From: SIG299 sp045531955
GTDB lineage: Bacteria; Bacillota; Clostridia; Lachnospirales; Lachnospiraceae
Reading direction: 5' to 3'
DNA length: 64,000 bases
Assembly (NCBI GenBank): GCA_045531955.1
Contig: JAZSFC010000023.1
Span: 1-64,000 of the forward strand
The notes under the pieces are model-generated. The model had not been told where the DNA came from. It was given only the letters and a program-made list of their open reading frames with translations, and did not search any database. Both the position numbers and the translations under genes were made by a program. Shown piece by piece: positions 8,519 through 16,312 of the stretch. Within the stretch, counting starts at the first letter, position 1; the number at the start of each line of letters is the position of its first letter.

Positions 8519-9751
8519 TTAGTTGCTTTTTTCTGTATCTTTTTGGGATGTACGTTCTCCCGGTTTTAAAAATGCTGCCCGCTTAATTGCACCTGCACCG
8601 AATTTTTCCCGGATGGCATCCATGGCAGCATCTGCTTTCTCCTGCTTTTCATAGTCTGTGGTGTCAAACATAGTCAACTGCCTTCCCTCTTCTTCTGTTA
8701 TTCTACTTGCGTAGAAGTTCAATAAACGGATTGGCTTTCCGTCCCAAAACTCCGAAAGAAGCCGGCAGGCATGCTCAAATAATTCTCTGGTTCCCGCCGT
8801 TGGATTTGGCAACACACATTGGTGAGAAGAGGACACAAACCAGGCATCCTTGATTCCCACCGATACCACTTCTGCTTTTTTCCCGTCTGCCCTGAGACGC
8901 CCGGATACCTGTTCCACCAGCCCCAGCAGGATTTCTTCTGCTTCTTCCCGTTCCGTCACATCATGTGCTATGGTAGTCTCATTACTATAGCCCTTTGCCT
9001 CTTGATTCTTTCTTCCGGAAACCACTTCATCAATACCATTGGCAAATTTCCAGATAGTATCACCGGTAGACTTCAAATGACTGTATAACATGTTCCGGTC
9101 GCTGTTTGCCAGTTCTCCGATGGTATGGATTCCAAGCGTATGAAGTTTTGCTGCCGTAGCCTTTCCCACAAAGAATAAATCCTCCACCGGAAGAGGCCAC
9201 ATCTTTTCTTTAATTTCCTCAGGAAATAACGTATGTACCATATCCGGTTTTTTTAAATCTCCCGCCATTTTCGCCAGCAAATGATTTGTAGAAATACCAA
9301 CGTTTACCGTAAAGCCCAGTTCCCTTTTTATCCGTTCCTTAATTTTGTATGCACATTCCGTCGGAGGCCCGAACAATAACTCCATTCCTGTCATATCCAT
9401 AAAAGCCTCATCAATGCTGTATTGCTCCACCACAGGAGAATACTCTTGTAAAATTGCAATAAATTTTTCCGAATAATACTCATAAATGTGATGCCGGGAC
9501 GGTACAATAAGAAGTTCCGGACATTTTTGCAATGCCTGGGTAATAGGTTCCCCCGTAACAATACCGTATTTTTTTGCCGGGATAGACTTTGCCAAAACAA
9601 CACCATGGCGCTGTTCCCTGTCGCCACCCACAATAGAAGGAATCAACCGCAGATCTTCGGTTTGACCCTCTACTGTCATGCGATACACCGCTTCCCAGCT
9701 TAGAAACGCACTGTTAACATCGATATGGAAAATAATCTTCTGCTGTTCCAT
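8519..9751 (-). CDS. dinB: Y-family translesion DNA polymerase (DNA polymerase IV, DinB)
   Basis: A 410-residue Y-family polymerase. The first catalytic Asp is in FHIDVNSAFLSWEA (about residues 8-22) and the second carboxylate pair is in YSIDEAFMDMTG (about 101-112). A helix-hairpin-helix follows (FVGKATAAKLHTLGI), then the little-finger domain with the expected TTIAHDVT strand. DinB copies damaged templates at low fidelity. The start ATG at 9751 has a GAGGAAG site. A LexA-type box overlaps its promoter, consistent with SOS control, and the helicase gene follows it directly. Confidence 0.95.
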   Translation of the reverse strand: MEQQKIIFHIDVNSAFLSWEAVYRMTVEGQTEDLRLIPSIVGGDREQRHGVVLAKSIPAKKYGIVTGEPITQALQKCPELLIVPSRHHIYEYYSEKFIAILQEYSPVVEQYSIDEAFMDMTGMELLFGPPTECAYKIKERIKRELGFTVNVGISTNHLLAKMAGDLKKPDMVHTLFPEEIKEKMWPLPVEDLFFVGKATAAKLHTLGIHTIGELANSDRNMLYSHLKSTGDTIWKFANGIDEVVSGRKNQEAKGYSNETTIAHDVTEREEAEEILLGLVEQVSGRLRADGKKAEVVSVGIKDAWFVSSSHQCVLPNPTAGTRELFEHACRLLSEFWDGKPIRLLNFYASRITEEEGRQLTMFDTTDYEKQEKADAAMDAIREKFGAGAIKRAAFLKPGERTSQKDTEKSN

Positions 9752-9783
9752 GACTCTTCCTCATTTCTTTCTCTTTCCAGTGT

Positions 9784-9818
9784 ATCATACCATGTCAAAG
9801 AGTGCAAACAAAAGTTCG
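9784..9818 (-). promoter_or_regulatory. dinB promoter with LexA-type SOS box
   Basis: Read on the minus strand, 9818-9805 is CGAACTTTTGTTTG, one base away from the Gram-positive LexA/DinR consensus CGAACNNNNGTTCG. A TATGAT -10 element lies at 9789-9784 and its -35 position falls inside the box, so bound LexA would block RNA polymerase. The position 35-55 bp before dinB fits an operator. Confidence 0.7.
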
Positions 9819-9839
9819 GTTTGGTTGCAGAATCTTAAG

Positions 9840-9869
9840 TTGACAAGGCTGCTGTCTGTCCACTATAAT
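9840..9869 (+). promoter_or_regulatory. Sigma-A promoter of the DUF1292 gene
   Basis: Perfect TTGACA (9840-9845), 18-bp spacer, perfect TATAAT (9864-9869), followed by a GGAGG site and the ATG at 9901. Confidence 0.75.
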
Positions 9870-9900
9870 AAAACTATCAAATTTATCCGGAGGTTTTTCC

Positions 9901-10209
9901 ATGAAAGAATACGAAGATGTATGTGACCAGATCACCCTTACTTTAGATGACGACAGTGAGTTATTATGCGACGTAATTGCAACCTTCCCGGCAAAGGTAA
10001 ACGGCAAGGAACAGATGTATATTGCCCTGCTTCCTACTGACGCCACACCGGAAAGTGAAATTTTTCTGTACCGTTTCTTTGAAGACGGAGAAGAAATTGA
10101 CTTACAAAACATTGAAGATGATGAAGAGTTCGAAATTGCATCCGACGCGTTTGATGAACTGTTAGATGAAGAAGAATTCGACAGCCTGATGGAAGATGAC
10201 GAAGAATAA
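9901..10209 (+). CDS. DUF1292 domain protein (YrzB-like)
   Basis: A 102-residue, very acidic protein. The core ITLTLDDDSELLCDVIATF...YIALLPT...IFLYRF is the DUF1292 beta-sheet pattern; the C-terminal tail is mostly Asp and Glu. Family members are common in Bacillota, often near yqgF/yrzL and alaS, and have no proven function. Here the gene is alone, between the dinB promoter and a bidirectional terminator, with a near-consensus promoter suggesting strong expression. Confidence 0.85.
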   Translation: MKEYEDVCDQITLTLDDDSELLCDVIATFPAKVNGKEQMYIALLPTDATPESEIFLYRFFEDGEEIDLQNIEDDEEFEIASDAFDELLDEEEFDSLMEDDEE

Positions 10210-10214
10210 TTAAC

Positions 10215-10270
10215 AAAAAAAGAAGCCCGGGAGTTCCAATTAAGGAAAGACGCTCCCGGGCTTGTTTTTT
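10215..10270. terminator. Bidirectional rho-independent terminator
   Basis: An 11-bp perfect stem (10223-10233 AAGCCCGGGAG with 10253-10263) with T runs on both strands. It ends both the plus-strand DUF1292 gene and the minus-strand FKBP lipoprotein gene. Confidence 0.92.
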
Positions 10271-10282
10271 ATTTCGAATTAT

Positions 10283-11299
10283 TTATTCCGCTTCTGCAAT
10301 TACCGCATTTTCAATAATTACATCCATAACCAGTTCGGAAAGAATAGCAGAACGAACTGTTTCTTCCGTGTAATCTGCCACAAAACTTGCCACGTCCTCA
10401 TAACCGTAAGATGTTGCGTATTCAGCTGCCATGGTATTGTAGATTTCATCTGTCAGCTCAATACCTTCCTGTTTTGCAATTTCCTGGATAATCATGGCAT
10501 TCTTTTCTACTTCATAAGCATAGTCCTTCATTTCTGCATAAAAAGCATCTATAGACTCAAAACCAAGGAAATAAGTAACTGCGGTTTGGGTATCCAATCC
10601 GTAATATGAGCCATAATATTCCGCATAGCTTGTGTATTCGGCTATTAACTGTTCTGCACGCGCTGCTACACGATCTTCATTAAACTTAGTCACTTCGCTG
10701 GAAGCCATAAGCTGCTCTGTAATCTGCTCGTAATAAGTGCTGTAATTCATATTCTCGGTGAGAGCCGCCTTGTATGCTTCTACCGTAGAAAATTCCGGAT
10801 ACTTTTCAGCAATAAATTCATCCGTAAGCTTTGGAAGAAGCTCTGTTTTTACTGCATTTACAGTTACCTGGAATACTACTGCCTGACCGTTTAAATCATC
10901 TACTCCGTAGTCTTCAGGGAAGGTAAGATTTAAATCTCTCTTTTCACCGGCAACCACGCCGATAAGACCTTCTTCAAAACCATCAATAAAGCTCTGGGAA
11001 CCAAGTTCCAAGTCATAACCTGCTTCGGAATCATCGGTGCCACCCTCAAACGGCTCACCATTTAAAAGGCCGACAAAATTGATGTTTACGGTATCACCTT
11101 CTTCTGCCGCACGATCAACCTCTACCAGTTCCGCATAATACTCTAACATGGACTGGAGTTCAGCATCTACTTCTGCCTGGCTTACACTTGTTACTGCAAG
11201 ACCCTTATATTCTCCTACTGTTATTTTACCGTCTTTTCCACAGCCGGCTGCCAGCACCATCATACCTGCGAGCAGAACTGCCATCATTTTCTTTTTCAT
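10283..11299 (-). CDS. FKBP-type peptidyl-prolyl isomerase lipoprotein, trigger-factor-like
   Basis: A 338-residue protein with a signal peptide ending LAAGC (lipid-modified Cys near residue 20). Residues about 65-150 form an FKBP domain: GDTVNINFVGLLNGEPFEGG, LGSQSFIDGFEEGLIG, GEKRDLNLTFPEDYG. Residues 150-330 are helical and resemble the substrate-binding arms of trigger factor (LTDEFIAEKYPEFSTVEAYK). It probably folds exported proteins at the outer face of the membrane, the role that PrsA plays in other Bacillota. AAGGA ribosome site before ATG 11299. It stands alone and shares the downstream bidirectional terminator. Confidence 0.88.
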   Translation of the reverse strand: MKKKMMAVLLAGMMVLAAGCGKDGKITVGEYKGLAVTSVSQAEVDAELQSMLEYYAELVEVDRAAEEGDTVNINFVGLLNGEPFEGGTDDSEAGYDLELGSQSFIDGFEEGLIGVVAGEKRDLNLTFPEDYGVDDLNGQAVVFQVTVNAVKTELLPKLTDEFIAEKYPEFSTVEAYKAALTENMNYSTYYEQITEQLMASSEVTKFNEDRVAARAEQLIAEYTSYAEYYGSYYGLDTQTAVTYFLGFESIDAFYAEMKDYAYEVEKNAMIIQEIAKQEGIELTDEIYNTMAAEYATSYGYEDVASFVADYTEETVRSAILSELVMDVIIENAVIAEAE

Positions 11300-11448
11300 A
11301 CTGTTTTTCCTTTCTATCTTTTAGGGAACTCCCTTTTTTGACGCTGTTTTTTCTAAAACAGCGCGAACCTTACACATCATACCATAAAAAAAGTAAAAAG
11401 AAAAGTAATTTTGTATATTTCACAATTTTTTCAAAAAGATGGTTGGTA

Positions 11449-11477
11449 TTGAAAATGCTTTCATTTTGTGATAGAAT
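11449..11477 (+). promoter_or_regulatory. GH105 promoter overlapped by a cre-like site
   Basis: TTGAAA (11449-11454), 17-bp spacer, TAGAAT (11472-11477). Bases 11450-11463 read TGAAAATGCTTTCA, 13 of 14 matches to the CcpA consensus TGWAANCGNTNWCA (C to T in the central CG). The site covers the -35 element, as expected for catabolite repression of a sugar-degrading gene. Confidence 0.6.
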
Positions 11478-11510
11478 TAAATTGTTAGCAAAACTTTTTG
11501 GAGGTTACTT

Positions 11511-12644
11511 ATGAATCAGAATCACATCGAAGCTTATATTGATGAATTGCTTGAAAAGAGCACACTGGATTTCCCTGCATGGAATATTGAAAAAAAACGC
11601 CAGGGTATCAAGTCCGACTGGAATTATATCGATGGTTGCATGATTAAAGCCATTTTAGAAATGTATTCCATTACAGGCAAAGAAAAGTACCGTGATTTTG
11701 CAGAAAGCTACATTAGTCACCGCGTACAGGAAGACGGTTCCATCGATGGTTACAATCCTGAAAAATTTAATATTGATGATGTTAATGCCGGAAAAACCCT
11801 GTTTGAATTATACGATTTAACCGGCAAAGAAAAATATCGTAAAGCAATAGATCTTATCTATTCCCAGGTAAAGCGTCAGCCACGTACCCGCGAAGGCAAC
11901 TTCTGGCACAAGCTTATTTATCCTGCACAGGTGTGGTTAGACGGCATGTATATGGGTCAGCCATTCTACATGGAATATGAAACCCGTTTTAATAATAAAA
12001 AGAATTACGACGATATTTTCAGCCAGTTCTTTAACGTGGTTGATAAGTGCCGCGATGAAAAAACCGGTCTTTATTATCACGCGTACGACTGCTCCAGAGA
12101 AATGTTCTGGTGCGACAAAGTAACCGGTCTTTCCCAGAATTTCTGGCTCCGTGCTCTTGGTTGGTATGCTATGGCTCTCCTTGATACATTAGACAAGTGC
12201 GACAGATCCGTTTGCACCGAAAACTACGATAAATTAAAAGAAGTCTATATTGACTACATGAATGCATTAAAGAACTTCCAGGATGAAAGCGGCATGTGGT
12301 GGCAGGTTCCTAACTTCCCTGGCCGTGAACGTAACTATCTGGAAACCAGCGGCAGCGCTATCCTTTCCTATGCTTTCTTAAAAGGTGTAAGACTCGGTTT
12401 CTTACCGGAAGAATTTGCTGTAGCCGGCGAAAAAGCATTCCATGGCATTTGCGACCGCTACTTAACTACAGAAGAAGGCAATATGAGCTTAGACGGTATC
12501 TGCCTTGTGGCAGGTCTTGGCGGAAAGCAGATGCGTGACGGTACATACGATTATTACATGTCCGAGCCAATCGTAAAGGATGATGCCAAGGGCGTTGGCC
12601 CGTTCTTGCTTGCATACACAGAAATGTTGCGCAGACAAGCTTAA
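11511..12644 (+). CDS. Glycoside hydrolase family 88/105, unsaturated rhamnogalacturonyl hydrolase (YesR/YteR-like)
   Basis: A 377-residue alpha/alpha-barrel protein without a signal peptide, the usual size for cytoplasmic GH105. YPAQVWLDGMYMGQPFYMEY (about residues 142-161) contains the conserved WLDGxYMG with the catalytic Asp; the Trp/Gly-rich NFWLRALGWYAMALLD and LETSGSAILSYAF segments are also typical. The enzyme removes the unsaturated uronic acid left at the non-reducing end by pectin lyases. Start ATG 11511 follows GGAGG. The promoter carries a cre-like site. With the GH43 arabinanase at 49-51 kb it indicates use of pectin, but no pectin lyase or transporter is next to it here. Confidence 0.88.
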   Translation: MNQNHIEAYIDELLEKSTLDFPAWNIEKKRQGIKSDWNYIDGCMIKAILEMYSITGKEKYRDFAESYISHRVQEDGSIDGYNPEKFNIDDVNAGKTLFELYDLTGKEKYRKAIDLIYSQVKRQPRTREGNFWHKLIYPAQVWLDGMYMGQPFYMEYETRFNNKKNYDDIFSQFFNVVDKCRDEKTGLYYHAYDCSREMFWCDKVTGLSQNFWLRALGWYAMALLDTLDKCDRSVCTENYDKLKEVYIDYMNALKNFQDESGMWWQVPNFPGRERNYLETSGSAILSYAFLKGVRLGFLPEEFAVAGEKAFHGICDRYLTTEEGNMSLDGICLVAGLGGKQMRDGTYDYYMSEPIVKDDAKGVGPFLLAYTEMLRRQA

Positions 12645-12650
12645 AAATAA

Positions 12651-12714
12651 AAAAGAGATATTCCAAAGCTGTTCCTCCCCATAAAAAGGGAACAGCTCGG
12701 AATATCTCTTTTTT
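12651..12714 (+). terminator. Terminator of the GH105 gene
   Basis: A long stem beginning AAAAGAGATATTCC (12651-12664) with its complement ending at 12714, interior arm AGCTGTTCC/GGAACAGCT, followed by TTTTTTATTTT. A-rich flanks make it usable for the convergent minus-strand gene too. Confidence 0.88.
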
Positions 12715-12720
12715 TATTTT

Positions 12721-13053
12721 TTAACTTTCTGCCACATTCTCGCCGCAAACCTTCACATAAGCAGCCAAATCACTTAAATGCTCCAGCTCATCTTCTGCAA
12801 ATTCCTTAACCTCATCCTTTGCATCTGCAAATACCTTGCGGCCAAGTTCTGCAATGTCAGCAGCTTCCTTTGTCTTTAAGGACAGCATAATAAGTTCCCA
12901 CTTATCTTCCTTTGTAGCACCCTCCGGAACCTTCATACCGAAGATTTCCATTACGGTATTCAACTCACCTTCTGCCCAATCTGTAATACCGGTGCCGGCT
13001 AACATTTCCATGCGCTCCTTTGTGTTTTTACACTGTATAAATTTACGAATCAT
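12721..13053 (-). CDS. Small helical protein of unknown function (110 aa)
   Basis: A soluble, mostly helical, acidic protein starting MIRKFIQCKNTKERMEML. I use ATG 13053 because AGAGGTA precedes it; an in-frame ATG 36 nt upstream would place an inverted repeat inside the gene. There is no signal peptide, membrane segment or recognised motif. It is alone, convergent with the GH105 gene and next to a TetR regulator in the same orientation. I do not recognise the family. Confidence 0.6.
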   Translation of the reverse strand: MIRKFIQCKNTKERMEMLAGTGITDWAEGELNTVMEIFGMKVPEGATKEDKWELIMLSLKTKEAADIAELGRKVFADAKDEVKEFAEDELEHLSDLAAYVKVCGENVAES

Positions 13054-13067
13054 AATTACCTCTTTTC

Positions 13068-13085
13068 TGCACGTTACGACGTGCA
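13068..13085. repeat. Perfect inverted repeat TGCACGT-N4-ACGTGCA
   Basis: Seven-base arms (13068-13074, 13079-13085) with a TACG spacer, just upstream of the ribosome site of the 110-aa gene. Symmetry and position suit either a repressor operator or a small 5' hairpin. Confidence 0.5.
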
Positions 13086-13237
13086 ACAAAACTCTCTCTT
13101 TGCAACAACTCCGGATTTGGATTTTTGCTCCATTTCCTTTGTCACCTTCTTTTTACCATACTCTTTTTTAAAACGCAACTAGAAAACATCTGCTAATTTT
13201 CATAAAAAATTATCACTTTTTTCGTTGATATAAACAA

Positions 13238-13284
13238 AAACAGGCAGTGTTTTTTGTGCACGATGCACAATTTTCTGCCTGTTT
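13238..13284 (-). terminator. Terminator of the TetR gene with nested palindrome
   Basis: Outer stem AAACAGGCAG (13238-13247) with CTGCCTGTTT (13275-13284) and an inner stem TTGTGCA/TGCACAA (13254-13270); followed on the minus strand by a T-rich run. Confidence 0.75.
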
Positions 13285-13316
13285 GTTAAAAATTCCACAC
13301 ATATATGAACGAAAAA

Positions 13317-13943
13317 CTACTTTATTGCCAGTAACAATCCCTCTTCTAAAAGATAGGTTTCCAATTGATTCAACGCTTCCTGATATGTCACATTTTCTCC
13401 GGTTAGCACTCCATTTCTAATGATTTCCGGCATCGCACACCTTAGCAAATCCACCAAACGTGCCACCGGCATACTCATACCGGAGGCAATCCACTGATAA
13501 ATACTCTCCATTCCGCCGTATAAATATGTCCGGAGACCAAACGCCTCTTCCTCCGTAATTTCCCGTCTCATGCTTTGCTCCATCTGCCATTTATAAGCAG
13601 TATAAAAAAAGTCACGGATAATCCGTTGAAATTCCTTTTGCGACACCGATTGGAATGCATTCATATAGAACGCCTTATTCTCCGTTAACCGGAATAACCA
13701 GTTTCTGGTAGTTAAATACCATACCTGCTTGGAATCTTCTTCCAAGGCAAGCTTAAATGACTGGTATAAATGCACATGATGTATCCAGGAAGCCAATTCA
13801 AATTTATCATCAAAATAGCGGTAAAACACCTGTCTGGTAACTCCCGCCGCAGCTGCAATCTGACTTACCGTAATATGTTCCAATGATTTTCTTATACACA
13901 GGCTCTCCAATGCCTCCGCCAAACGATATGGCACTTGCTTCAT
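13317..13943 (-). CDS. TetR/AcrR family transcriptional regulator
   Basis: A 208-residue protein whose first 50 residues are the TetR DNA-binding domain: HITVSQIAAAAGVTRQVFYRYFDDKFEL (about 22-49) is the helix-turn-helix and the following helix. The rest is an all-helical ligand-binding domain of a divergent sort (TetR C-terminal domain of Clostridia type). GGAGG site before ATG 13943. A 16-bp palindrome lies 25 bp upstream of the start, so it is probably autoregulated. No efflux pump or enzyme is divergently transcribed, so the target pathway is not visible. Confidence 0.88.
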   Translation of the reverse strand: MKQVPYRLAEALESLCIRKSLEHITVSQIAAAAGVTRQVFYRYFDDKFELASWIHHVHLYQSFKLALEEDSKQVWYLTTRNWLFRLTENKAFYMNAFQSVSQKEFQRIIRDFFYTAYKWQMEQSMRREITEEEAFGLRTYLYGGMESIYQWIASGMSMPVARLVDLLRCAMPEIIRNGVLTGENVTYQEALNQLETYLLEEGLLLAIK

Positions 13944-13967
13944 ACTTGTTTTCCTCCCTCTTGTTTA

Positions 13968-13983
13968 CACTTTGCCCAAAGTG
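13968..13983. promoter_or_regulatory. Candidate TetR operator CACTTTG-CC-CAAAGTG
   Basis: A perfect 7-bp inverted repeat with a 2-bp centre, 25-40 bp upstream of the tetR start codon. Length and symmetry fit the binding mode of TetR dimers. Confidence 0.55.
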
Positions 13984-14103
13984 CAACTTGTTTTTTGCTT
14001 TTCCCTCTTATATTATAATATCATGATTATATGTCTGTCAAAGATTATATGAACAAATTTGCCAACTAACTAAAATCTTACATAGATTATTCCCCTAAAG
14101 TGC

Positions 14104-14132
14104 GAAAGAGCCTGGTTTTACCAGGCTCTTTC
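14104..14132. terminator. Hairpin terminator downstream of mgtC-like gene
   Basis: Perfect 12-bp stem GAAAGAGCCTGG/CCAGGCTCTTTC with a 5-nt loop, 15 bp past the MgtC stop. The T runs on both strands are short, so it may be weak. Confidence 0.65.
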
Positions 14133-14146
14133 ACCTTTTATCATCT

Positions 14147-14812
14147 CTATATTTCTTCTAAATAACAAACTCCCTCCACCTGGGATAATACCTGAATTAT
14201 CTCCGTATGAGGCCTCTTTTTTTCCAGTTTCAGAGTAAGCAGTACCGCTACGCCAATGTCCTCTGCACTGTTGGATTTTGTCATTTCAATCTCTGTAATT
14301 TTCATGCCAAATTCTTTTATTCTGGCCATAAACGCCCCTAAATCCGACATCTTTTGAAATTCCATATATAAATCTACATTCCGGGCATTAGCTACCAAAC
14401 GGTCATCCAACCGGTGTAACACCGACATAACCAAAAGAATCATCACTCCGCCAATAATTGCCGCAGAATAAAACCCGACACCGATGGCAAGCCCCAGACA
14501 GGCATCTGCCCATAAGCCGGCCGCCGTAGTAAGACCTTTTACCCGGTTTCTTCCTGTTACAATAATAGTTCCTGCACCCAAAAAACCAATACCGCTGATT
14601 ACCTGTGCTCCAAGTCTGGCAGGATCACCGGTACCATAAACCTCACACAGATACTGGTTCGTTAACATTACCAATGTAGCTCCGACACAAACCAGCATAT
14701 AAGTACGGAAGCCGGCCGGCCGGTTTTTTTTGCCACGCTCCATGCCGAGAATACCGCCGCATATCATAGCCAGTGCCAGTTTAATTATTATTGAAACCAG
14801 CTCATTATTCAT
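14147..14812 (-). CDS. MgtC/SapB family membrane protein
   Basis: A 221-residue protein. The N-terminal 130 residues are the MgtC/SapB membrane domain: ICGGILGMERGKKNRPAGFRT (about 18-38), with the diagnostic G-x-E-R and R-x-A-G-x-R-T motifs, and GIGFLGAGTIIV followed by RVKGLTTAAGLWADACLG. The C-terminal 85 residues form a soluble ACT-like domain (MKITEIEMTKS... VAVLLTLKLEKKRPHTEIIQVLSQVEGV). Members affect Mg2+ homeostasis and intracellular survival; the mechanism is unsettled. It follows the DeoR regulator gene by 19 nt, so they may be co-transcribed. Confidence 0.9.
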   Translation of the reverse strand: MNNELVSIIIKLALAMICGGILGMERGKKNRPAGFRTYMLVCVGATLVMLTNQYLCEVYGTGDPARLGAQVISGIGFLGAGTIIVTGRNRVKGLTTAAGLWADACLGLAIGVGFYSAAIIGGVMILLVMSVLHRLDDRLVANARNVDLYMEFQKMSDLGAFMARIKEFGMKITEIEMTKSNSAEDIGVAVLLTLKLEKKRPHTEIIQVLSQVEGVCYLEEI

Positions 14813-14831
14813 TTTATTGTTCCTCCTGCTG

Positions 14832-15605
14832 CTATTCTTCTGCTTTGACCTTTTCCAGCTTTACATTATATCTGTCACATAATTCCTTCAGTCCCGGATT
14901 CATTTCTTCATCCACAATGACTTTATCCATGTCACCTAAATGAGCATAGGTAAGCAACGCACTCTTTCCGTATTTGGTAGAGTCCAGCAACAGGTACTTC
15001 TTTTCCGAATTTCTCATTGCCTCCCGTTTAATTTCATATTCCAAAGAGGAGGAATTGGTAACATCTCCGCTTTCTGTCACACCGGTTGCAGCGAAAATTG
15101 CTTTCTTAATATTGTATCTCGCCAGAATTTTTCCTGTTTCCGCAGAAACAAACGAATTCGTTTTGCGTTCCAGAATTCCCGAAAGACATATCACCTGTAT
15201 ATTCTCATACGGAACTGCACGCATAATCACGTTCAGATTATTGGTAAGTATTGTAACATTTTTGTGCTGTTCCAGATAATCTGCCAAATACATCGTGGTT
15301 GTTCCGGAATCCACGTAAATGATATCTCCATCTTCCACCAGTGCTGCCGCAGCACGACACACTGCCTTTTTTCTTTCGCTGTTTTTCATTTTCCGCTCTT
15401 CAAAAGGCACCAGACCATTCTGATGATTACTGCATACCCCTCCATATACCTTTTTGATAGACCCTTTTTTTACCAAAGCAGCTACATCCAGGCGAACCGT
15501 ATTCATAGACACATCAAATTCCGTGCACAATTCTTCCATAGATACATTTTCTTTTTCTAAAATATACTGCTCCATTCTCCGGAGACGAAAGGATTTCATT
15601 CCCAT
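14832..15605 (-). CDS. DeoR/GlpR family transcriptional regulator
   Basis: A 257-residue protein with an N-terminal winged helix (VSMEELCTEFDVSMNTVRLDVAALVKKGSIKKVYGG, about residues 20-55) and a C-terminal sugar-phosphate sensor domain (YVDSGTTTMYLADYL, ILTNNLNVIMRA, FAATGVTESGDVTNS, KKYLLLDSTKYGKSAL). I start at ATG 15605, which has AGAGGG 7 nt upstream; extending to 15659 would run the gene through one copy of a repeated 12-mer that looks like an operator. Such repressors usually control sugar or nucleoside use in response to a phosphosugar. Its target is not obvious from neighbours. Confidence 0.9.
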   Translation of the reverse strand: MGMKSFRLRRMEQYILEKENVSMEELCTEFDVSMNTVRLDVAALVKKGSIKKVYGGVCSNHQNGLVPFEERKMKNSERKKAVCRAAAALVEDGDIIYVDSGTTTMYLADYLEQHKNVTILTNNLNVIMRAVPYENIQVICLSGILERKTNSFVSAETGKILARYNIKKAIFAATGVTESGDVTNSSSLEYEIKREAMRNSEKKYLLLDSTKYGKSALLTYAHLGDMDKVIVDEEMNPGLKELCDRYNVKLEKVKAEE

Positions 15606-15646
15606 GCGTTTACCCTCTTTTCCCATATAAACTAACAAAAAGCACC

Positions 15647-15742
15647 GTACAGTTACCATTTTATCATAAATTTTGTGAAATTCAATGTTTTTTTATCATT
15701 GACTTACTAAATATTTGTGTTATAATATAAGTACAGTTACCA
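15647..15742. promoter_or_regulatory. Paired 12-bp direct repeats flanking the deoR upstream region
   Basis: GTACAGTTACCA occurs at 15647-15658 and again at 15731-15742, 84 bp apart. The first is just upstream of the deoR start, the second overlaps the expected +1 of a plus-strand promoter. Repeated sites of this kind and spacing are typical of DeoR-family operators that loop the DNA. Confidence 0.6.
15699..15726 (+). promoter_or_regulatory. Strong sigma-A promoter upstream of the acidic protein gene
   Basis: TTGACT (15699-15704), 16-bp spacer, TATAAT (15721-15726). The second GTACAGTTACCA repeat begins 4 bp after the -10, so a bound regulator would block it. Downstream (15782-15818) an A+T-rich hairpin GGAGTTAT...ATAACTCC forms in the leader. 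Confidence 0.65.
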
Positions 15743-15826
15743 AAGATATTACATATACTATATATTTGTTATTCTCCTGGAGGAGTTATTGTAAAAATTA
15801 AATTTTTATGATAACTCCTTCTCCCA

Positions 15827-15855
15827 TTGTTATTCTAAACTTTTTGTGGTATACT
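15827..15855 (+). promoter_or_regulatory. Second promoter of the acidic protein gene
   Basis: TTGTTA (15827-15832), 17-bp spacer, TATACT (15850-15855), about 40 bp upstream of the start codon at 15896, whose ribosome site is AAGGAGG. Confidence 0.6.
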
Positions 15856-15895
15856 GAGAACAATCTGAAATTTATAAGAATAAGGAGGACACAAC

Positions 15896-16201
15896 ATGAA
15901 GAAGTTTTTAAAATTTGTATGCGGTGCAGCATCTATGGCAGCTGTTGCTTTTGGCGCTTACTGCGTATATAAGAATGTCATCGCAAAGAAAGATGACGAT
16001 TTTGATGATTTCGATGAATACTTCGAAGATGACGAAACAGAAACCACAGAAGAAAACCGCGAGTATGTTTCCATAAACATTACAGAGGAAGCTGCTGATT
16101 TAGCAGACGCTGCAGAAGAAGTTGCAGAAGAAATCTCTGATGCACTAGAAGAAGCCACAGAAGAAATTTCCGATGCGGTTGAGGAAGCTATTGCTGAATA
16201 G
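15896..16201 (+). CDS. Small membrane-anchored acidic coiled-coil protein (101 aa)
   Basis: The N-terminus (residues 1-30) is a hydrophobic, Ala-rich signal-anchor (FVCGAASMAAVAFGAYCVY). Then comes an Asp/Glu-rich block (DDDFDDFDEYFEDDE) and a C-terminal run of heptad-like repeats of E-E-A/I-x-D-A-x-E-E (about residues 62-101) that should form a long amphipathic helix. I do not recognise a named family; the layout loosely recalls YtxH-type proteins. It is monocistronic with two promoters, one perhaps repressed by the neighbouring DeoR, and ends in a 14-bp terminator stem. Confidence 0.7.
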   Translation: MKKFLKFVCGAASMAAVAFGAYCVYKNVIAKKDDDFDDFDEYFEDDETETTEENREYVSINITEEAADLADAAEEVAEEISDALEEATEEISDAVEEAIAE

Positions 16202-16231
16202 GCTTCTCACAAACTTAATTTGTTACAGAAC

Positions 16232-16304
16232 AATGCCCTGTTTGAACATAGTTCCACGCCAACACACCGTTGGATTTCCGGGAATTATTTTCAAACAGGG
16301 CATT
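16232..16304. terminator. Bidirectional terminator, 14-bp stem with large loop
   Basis: AATGCCCTGTTTGA (16232-16245) pairs perfectly with 16291-16304; the 45-nt loop holds a further small hairpin (CCAAC/GTTGG). ATTTTAT follows on the plus strand. It separates the acidic-protein gene from sdaAA. Confidence 0.8.
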
Positions 16305-16312
16305 ATTTTATA

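Noticed and set aside
14940..15560. A 206-codon open frame on the plus strand
   Set aside because: It lies antisense to the DeoR gene and reads as low-complexity His/Phe/Arg-rich sequence, a typical shadow frame.
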